20,730 bases of DNA from Priapulus caudatus (taxonomy: Eukaryota > Priapulida > Priapulimorpha > Priapulimorphida > Priapulidae): positions 96,069-116,798 of the forward strand of contig NW_014577544.1 of NCBI RefSeq assembly GCF_000485595.1. The letters run 5' to 3'. The notes below the pieces were generated by a model. That model was not told the origin of the DNA, made no database searches, and saw only the letters and a program-made list of their open reading frames with translations. Within the stretch, counting starts at the first letter, position 1. Each line of letters opens with the position of its first letter. This document shows positions 19,001 to 20,730 of this stretch, piece after piece. The translations under genes and the position numbers were made by a program.

Positions 19001-20215
19001 GAACAGCGGTAGAGACCATGGTCTTCAGGGCGTACAAACCTGTCGACACGCCACACCATGTCAACTCCTCGCTCAACATAGGCCGAGTACATTCACCATT
19101 ATAGCTGCAGCTACTAATATCAACAACTTACGAATCATAGATCTTCACAAACAAACTTTAGGGTTAGTGAAAGAATATTAGAACAGATTTGTGGATCGAA
19201 TCTGCTCAAAAGTCTGGCTGTAGACAAGATCATTCAGAGAGTAGGAATCTCTATATGCTGTGAACAGTTTAGTACATATAAGCGTTAGTACATCTGCTTT
19301 GGGACACGTGCAGCATCATACCTAATCTCGAGTGTCCCTGTTTGCTGGTCCACCCGGTACTTATCAAGGTTCGGTAACGCTGCGCTGTCCTTGGTCCACA
19401 CGATCTGCGGCCGGGGGCTCCCATCAGCCACACACTCAAGGCTGACGGTCTCACCTACACGAGTTTCCTGGTGGTCCGGCAGTCTAACGATGGTCGGTCG
19501 TGCTGCAATGTCCATGCGTAGGCATATGAGTGCTGATATGTGGGAACAGTGCTACTGAGTTTAAGTTGTTTCACTAAGGTGTCACTCTTTGCTGGAATGA
19601 GGTGTCATGCTTTATGCTGCTGCACTATCCTGTACGATTGCCTTTCCTCACCTGGACCGTTGACGTATCGCACCTCTGCTGTGTCCGAGCGTACGTAGCC
19701 GGCACTGTTGCTGGCCGTACACCCGTACAGACCCTGGTCGGAGTCCTGTGCATGCTGGATCATTAGTGTGCCATCATCGTTGATACGAAACCTGCTGAAC
19801 TCGTTCAGGTTGCTCGGGTCAATCTCCACACTGCAGAGACCATCATAAGGTATAGAAGCATGTCTGGGAACTGCTGGTGCCATTCAGCCTTCCTCTACCA
19901 GCAATCGAAAGAAATTCTTCACTCTTATCACCTAGTAATGAACAACTGAATATCTGAATAATCCGCCTTATCTAACACTGCTAAGGAAAAGTTTCTACTA
20001 ATTACTTTAAAACCATTAGTCTCATCTACATGTCACGATGGGAAAAAATTCCTGCCCTCTCAACTGTTGTGAAGTAACTGAACCTGATCTCCCTCACCTA
20101 TTATGCAACCAGATGATCTGTGGGTCAGGAACGCCTGTGGCTCGGCACTCCAGGTAGACAGTTGCCCCGAACTGGATGTCTTGATCTCTTGGGTGAGACA
20201 CAAACTGAGGCTTCA
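8712..20215 (-). CDS. PXDN: Peroxidasin, 22 visible exons, 5' end outside window
   Basis: This is a secreted haem peroxidase of extracellular matrix. In animals studied it makes hypobromous acid, which forms sulfilimine cross-links in collagen IV. Joined minus-strand exons give 3632 nt, i.e. 1209 complete codons plus stop, entering in phase 1, and all phases agree. Order: four I-set Ig domains (exons 1-8); linker and animal haem peroxidase domain (9-17); post-peroxidase segment (18-19) with an RSKR cleavage site; helical segment (20); partial vWC module (21-22). Peroxidase residues present: haem-linking Asp and distal His (LDHD, exon 12), catalytic Arg and haem-linking Glu (RANEN, exon 13), proximal His (FGHGL, exon 14) and its Asn partner (ALNVQR, exon 15). 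As in other peroxidasins, the Met that myeloperoxidase has next to that Glu is absent. The signal peptide and leucine-rich repeats, encoded upstream in the family, are not in the window. Odd points: an early stop in the vWC module and tandemly copied splice-site DNA in introns 6 and 8. Confidence 0.95.
8871..8984 (-). CDS. PXDN: Peroxidasin exon 21, vWC module first half
   Basis: It has acceptor ATTCAG and donor AAG|GTATGTG, 38 codons, phase 0 at both ends. It encodes [19 protein letters not shown] followed by [11 protein letters not shown], which matches the C-terminal von Willebrand C module of peroxidasins (Cys-Val-Asp start, Asn-Gly, Trp, CxxCxC). Confidence 0.85.
9138..9232 (-). CDS. PXDN: Peroxidasin exon 20, short helical segment
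   Basis: It has acceptor ACAACAG and donor AAAG|GTAACC, and enters in phase 1. It encodes a charged segment with heptad-like hydrophobic spacing ([15 protein letters not shown]), corresponding to the region between peroxidase and vWC modules in other peroxidasins, where a coiled coil is expected. Confidence 0.8.
9339..9488 (-). CDS. PXDN: Peroxidasin exon 19, with RSKR cleavage site
   Basis: It has acceptor TTGCAG and donor GAGG|GTGAGAAG. It begins the [11 protein letters not shown] segment after the CCQ of exon 18. It contains GRSKR followed by SEFSYPED, the same place where vertebrate peroxidasin has a basic proprotein convertase site followed by an EFSY-type sequence. Cleavage here would release the C-terminal vWC part. 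The second half ([10 protein letters not shown]) is family-variable linker. Confidence 0.85.
9847..9953 (-). CDS. PXDN: Peroxidasin exon 18, end of peroxidase region
   Basis: It has acceptor ATGCAG and donor CCAGG|GTACTG. It encodes [18 protein letters not shown], then a segment ending [10 protein letters not shown], close to the family's VQxDVF...YPxGYxSC...VDLxxWxxCC block that follows the peroxidase core. Confidence 0.9.
9954..10219. repeat. Intron 17 with CA/CGCA microsatellite
   Basis: The intron between exons 17 and 18 holds CA/GACA units and about eight CGCA units in a row, at about 10015-10085. Nothing else was seen. Confidence 0.9.
10220..10324 (-). CDS. PXDN: Peroxidasin exon 17, peroxidase domain C-terminus
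   Basis: It has acceptor TCACTAG and donor ACAG|GTTTGT, phase 2 at both ends. It encodes [20 protein letters not shown], then [14 protein letters not shown], one of the most conserved stretches of animal haem peroxidases. Confidence 0.95.
10325..11001. other. Intron 16, carrying a small TIR element
   Basis: This is a 677-bp intron. A GC-richer hAT-like element lies at 10360-10556; the rest is AT-rich with no recognised feature. Confidence 0.75.
10360..10556. mobile_element. hAT-like MITE of 197 bp in intron 16
   Basis: The ends are inverted copies: CAGGGTTCTCCAAG at 10360-10373 and, reversed, CAGAGTTCTCCAAG at 10556-10543. Imperfect inverted similarity continues inward through TTATAGCNTGGCGGG. 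AATAC lies directly outside each end, a candidate 5-bp target duplication. Internally there is a perfect 12-bp-arm hairpin (10511-10522 with 10524-10535) and two direct copies of TGGCGGGTGC. CAG-type ends suggest the hAT superfamily. It is non-autonomous, with no ORF. Confidence 0.65.
11002..11119 (-). CDS. PXDN: Peroxidasin exon 16, peroxidase domain
   Basis: It has acceptor AATTTCAG and donor GATAG|GTGCAT. With the previous exon it reads [20 protein letters not shown], then [20 protein letters not shown] and GDR. This is the conserved NID.(F/W).GG and GPTxMCxxAxQFxRLRDGDR region of the haem peroxidase fold. Confidence 0.95.
11120..11802. other. Intron 15
   Basis: This is a 683-bp AT-rich intron. 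A plus-strand frame of 83 codons (11410-11661) has a membrane-like composition but no homology I recognise and no support. No repeat or element was seen. Confidence 0.7.
11803..12033 (-). CDS. PXDN: Peroxidasin exon 15, peroxidase domain
   Basis: It has acceptor GTTGCAG and donor CCCGG|GTGAGC, phase 1 at both ends. It encodes [20 protein letters not shown] and [20 protein letters not shown]. The Asn of ALNVQR corresponds to the residue that hydrogen-bonds the proximal His in myeloperoxidase. Base composition is markedly GC-rich. Confidence 0.95.
12034..12453. repeat. Intron 14, almost all minisatellite
   Basis: From about 12082 to 12420 the plus strand is (GTGA)n-derived. Its core is a 20-bp unit, GGGTGGGTGAGTGAGTTGAT, present four times at 12241-12320 (first copy with one difference). 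On the gene's sense strand the array is pyrimidine-rich, made of CTCAC/CACCCAC. The Ser/Thr/His/Pro-rich frames through it are repeat artefacts. The frame of exon 14 stays open into the intron until TGA at 12077-12079. Confidence 0.92.
12454..12772 (-). CDS. PXDN: Peroxidasin exon 14, proximal His region
   Basis: It has acceptor CTTGCAG and donor CCAG|GTGCGT. It encodes [19 protein letters not shown], then the [20 protein letters not shown] block carrying the proximal haem-ligand His, and [17 protein letters not shown]. All are canonical for the haem peroxidase domain. It is GC-rich. Confidence 0.95.
12773..13161. other. Intron 13
   Basis: This is a 389-bp AT-rich intron with a short (TA)n stretch near 13036-13052. 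Nothing else was seen. Confidence 0.75.
13162..13680 (-). CDS. PXDN: Peroxidasin exon 13, largest peroxidase exon
   Basis: It has acceptor CGCGCAG and donor GATG|GTAGGT, 173 codons, phase 0 at both ends. Blocks in order: [86 protein letters not shown] and [14 protein letters not shown] carries the catalytic Arg and the Glu that esterifies haem; Asn occupies the site of the myeloperoxidase vinyl-linking Met. It is strongly GC- and CpG-rich compared with neighbouring introns. Confidence 0.97.
13681..14083. other. Intron 12
   Basis: This is a 403-bp intron. No repeat, element or coding signal was recognised. Confidence 0.7.
14084..14201 (-). CDS. PXDN: Peroxidasin exon 12, distal His region
   Basis: It has acceptor TTTTCAG and donor TCGG|GTATGA. 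It encodes [20 protein letters not shown] and [16 protein letters not shown] contains the Asp that links covalently to haem and the distal catalytic His. Confidence 0.95.
14202..14587. other. Intron 11
   Basis: This is a 386-bp AT-rich intron with nothing recognised. Confidence 0.7.
14588..14687 (-). CDS. PXDN: Peroxidasin exon 11, peroxidase N-terminal part
   Basis: It has acceptor TCTTCCAG and donor GAAGA|GTAACT. It encodes [20 protein letters not shown], then [14 protein letters not shown]. This aligns with the family segment between the NGFN and FTHMLM blocks, where the usual wording is PRLVST.L.....VT.D. It is more divergent than its neighbours but has the correct phase and place. Confidence 0.88.
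14688..15047. other. Intron 10
   Basis: This is a 360-bp intron with a purine-rich stretch (about 14860-14935) on the plus strand. No element was recognised. Confidence 0.65.
15048..15281 (-). CDS. PXDN: Peroxidasin exon 10, peroxidase domain start
   Basis: It has acceptor GTTGCAG and donor ATCG|GTAAGC. It encodes [20 protein letters not shown], the [20 protein letters not shown] block and [17 protein letters not shown] ending YENGFN. The YR(S/T)xDGxCNN and W(G/A)..xT.F.RLL motifs mark the beginning of the animal haem peroxidase domain. Confidence 0.97.
15282..15917. other. Intron 9, with a TIR element
   Basis: This is a 636-bp intron. A 252-bp hAT-like element fills 15608-15859 and ends 58 bp short of exon 9. 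The rest is AT-rich with no recognised feature. Confidence 0.8.
15608..15859. mobile_element. hAT-like MITE of 252 bp in intron 9
   Basis: It has perfect 13-bp terminal inverted repeats: CAGAGATGCTACA at 15608-15620 and its complement at 15847-15859. ACTATA sits directly outside both ends (15602-15607 and 15860-15865), a candidate 6-bp target duplication. Inside are several TCCGGA/TTTCCGG motifs near the right end and no ORF of element origin. The CAG(A/G)GNTGCTA-style end suggests hAT. It is non-autonomous. Confidence 0.75.
15918..16184 (-). CDS. PXDN: Peroxidasin exon 9, linker between Ig4 and peroxidase domain
   Basis: It has acceptor ATTCGCAG and donor CCG|GTGCGTG. It encodes [20 protein letters not shown], then [16 protein letters not shown] and [17 protein letters not shown]. 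The ATVDRAIN and RA.EIFERTL motifs are peroxidasin-specific. A second acceptor 120 nt upstream in the tandem repeat (exon start at 16304) would add 40 stop-free codons in frame. Confidence 0.95.
16185..16435 (-). repeat. Tandem ~60-bp units copying the exon 9 acceptor region
   Basis: Four imperfect units begin at plus positions 16190, 16250, 16310 and about 16380 with (A)ATGACAAGCACGTTACCATGG or variants. Spacing is 60, 60 and about 69 bp. On the gene's sense strand each unit ends CTTGTCAT(T/C)..G, the sequence just before exon 9. Only unit 1 (the exon 9 acceptor) and unit 3 keep CAG. The rest of the intron, to 16699, is AT-rich with nothing recognised. Confidence 0.85.
16700..16821 (-). CDS. 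PXDN: Peroxidasin exon 8, Ig4 second half
   Basis: It has acceptor AATTACAG and donor ACTG|GTATAA. It encodes [20 protein letters not shown], then [14 protein letters not shown]. It carries the D.G.Y.C signature of an I-set Ig F-strand and completes exon 7. Confidence 0.95.
17052..17199 (-). CDS. PXDN: Peroxidasin exon 7, Ig4 first half
   Basis: It has acceptor TTCTTCAG and donor TACAG|GTAGTA. It encodes [38 protein letters not shown] and VGEKYR. The B-strand Cys and the core Trp of the Ig fold are present. Confidence 0.93.
17200..17590 (-). repeat. Intron 6 with ~44-bp units copying the exon 6 donor region
   Basis: Five degenerate units begin with AGCATATAC-like sequence at 17378, 17422, 17464, 17508 and 17552. 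The last unit overlaps the end of exon 6 (17577). In units 2-5 an ACTC(A/G)C element sits at exactly +19. On the sense strand it is GTGTGAGT in units 2, 3 and 5, i.e. the donor of exon 6. The rest of the intron (17200-17377) is AT-rich with nothing recognised. Confidence 0.75.
17577..17741 (-). CDS. PXDN: Peroxidasin exon 6, Ig3 second half
   Basis: It has acceptor TTCATAG and donor AAGT|GTGAGTC, chosen because it alone keeps phase 1 into exon 7. It encodes [20 protein letters not shown] and [20 protein letters not shown], the C'-G strands of an I-set domain. Confidence 0.93.
17742..18471. other. Intron 5, AT-rich with palindromic repeat motif
   Basis: This 730-bp intron is the longest in the visible gene. 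The 20-mer AAAATAAGGACTTATAAGAC at 17861 recurs with one change (AAAATAAGTACTTATAAGAC) at 18123; the latter contains the palindrome ATAAGTACTTAT. Between them, CCAAAAATAAG (18080-18090) and its complement (18110-18120) form a hairpin. This may be a decayed small transposon of about 280 bp. Confidence 0.55.
18472..18588 (-). CDS. PXDN: Peroxidasin exon 5, Ig3 first half
   Basis: It has acceptor GCTTCAG and donor AATG|GTGTGTC. It encodes [20 protein letters not shown], then [18 protein letters not shown], with the Ig B-strand Cys and core Trp. It joins exon 6 in frame through a split Gly codon. Confidence 0.93.
18589..18947. other. Intron 4
   Basis: This is a 359-bp, very AT-rich intron with nothing recognised. 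Confidence 0.75.
18948..19039 (-). CDS. PXDN: Peroxidasin exon 4, Ig2 second half
   Basis: It has acceptor GTCGACAG and donor TTCT|GTGAGTA. It encodes [20 protein letters not shown], then [16 protein letters not shown] is the Ig F-strand motif. The exon is too short to show as an independent ORF. Confidence 0.92.
19322..19502 (-). CDS. PXDN: Peroxidasin exon 3, Ig2 first half
   Basis: It has acceptor CATTGCAG and donor ATTAG|GTATGA. It encodes [40 protein letters not shown] and DQQTGTLEI. The Ig B-strand Cys and Trp are present. Confidence 0.94.
19652..19830 (-). CDS. PXDN: Peroxidasin exon 2, Ig1 second half
   Basis: It has acceptor TCTGCAG and donor CCAG|GTGAGG. It encodes [40 protein letters not shown] and [15 protein letters not shown] is the Ig F-strand motif. 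Confidence 0.94.
20098..20215 (-). CDS. PXDN: Peroxidasin exon 1 (local numbering), Ig1 first half
   Basis: It has acceptor GTTCGCAG and donor ATAG|GTGAGG. It encodes [20 protein letters not shown], then [18 protein letters not shown]. It enters in phase 1, so at least one more coding exon lies upstream (beyond 20730), where the family has its leucine-rich repeats and signal peptide. Confidence 0.94.

Positions 20216-20730
<515 letters not shown>

Overview
The window is nuclear DNA of an animal, most likely an invertebrate. It holds parts of two animal-specific genes, both on the minus strand: a class C G-protein-coupled receptor of the metabotropic glutamate receptor type (mGluR) and a many-exon peroxidasin. 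Introns are short (roughly 100-730 bp), AT-rich and full of microsatellites. A LINE reverse-transcriptase relic of the type common in invertebrate genomes lies beside them. The species cannot be fixed from the sequence.

Layout. 1-556: GATA repeats, then an imperfect GATTAN/GATCAC hexamer array. 565-2660: a 5'-truncated CR1/Jockey-like LINE on the + strand; its reading frame is open, but two catalytic aspartates are replaced. Its 3' tail runs into more ATT/GATTAT repeat. 2846-5152 (-): one large exon of an mGluR-like receptor, from signal peptide to the start of TM4. It ends at a splice donor, so TM4-TM7 lie beyond position 1 and the LINE probably sits antisense in that intron. 5204-8711: intergenic DNA with GAATA, CA and TG/CA microsatellites and a 53-bp palindromic mini-insert flanked by 9-bp direct repeats.

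8712-20215 (-): peroxidasin. Twenty-two exons could be placed by consensus splice sites, and every codon phase agrees from one exon to the next. They encode four Ig domains (two exons each), the haem peroxidase domain, a furin-type RSKR site, a short helical segment and a C-terminal von Willebrand C (vWC) module that seems to end early. The signal peptide and leucine-rich repeats must lie beyond position 20730. The product is expected to be secreted and to act in extracellular and basement-membrane matrix.

The most unusual signals are in the peroxidasin introns. Splice-junction DNA has been tandemly copied twice: about 60-bp units at the acceptor of exon 9, giving an in-frame 40-codon alternative extension, and about 44-bp units at the donor of exon 6. 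A third intron is nearly all minisatellite, and two others carry small hAT-like elements with terminal inverted repeats. In the receptor, most residues that bind glutamate in mGluR1 are replaced although the rest is clearly mGluR, which suggests a receptor for another ligand.

Exon numbers are local: exon 1 is the most 5' exon visible. All alignments were done by eye against remembered family members; no search was run.
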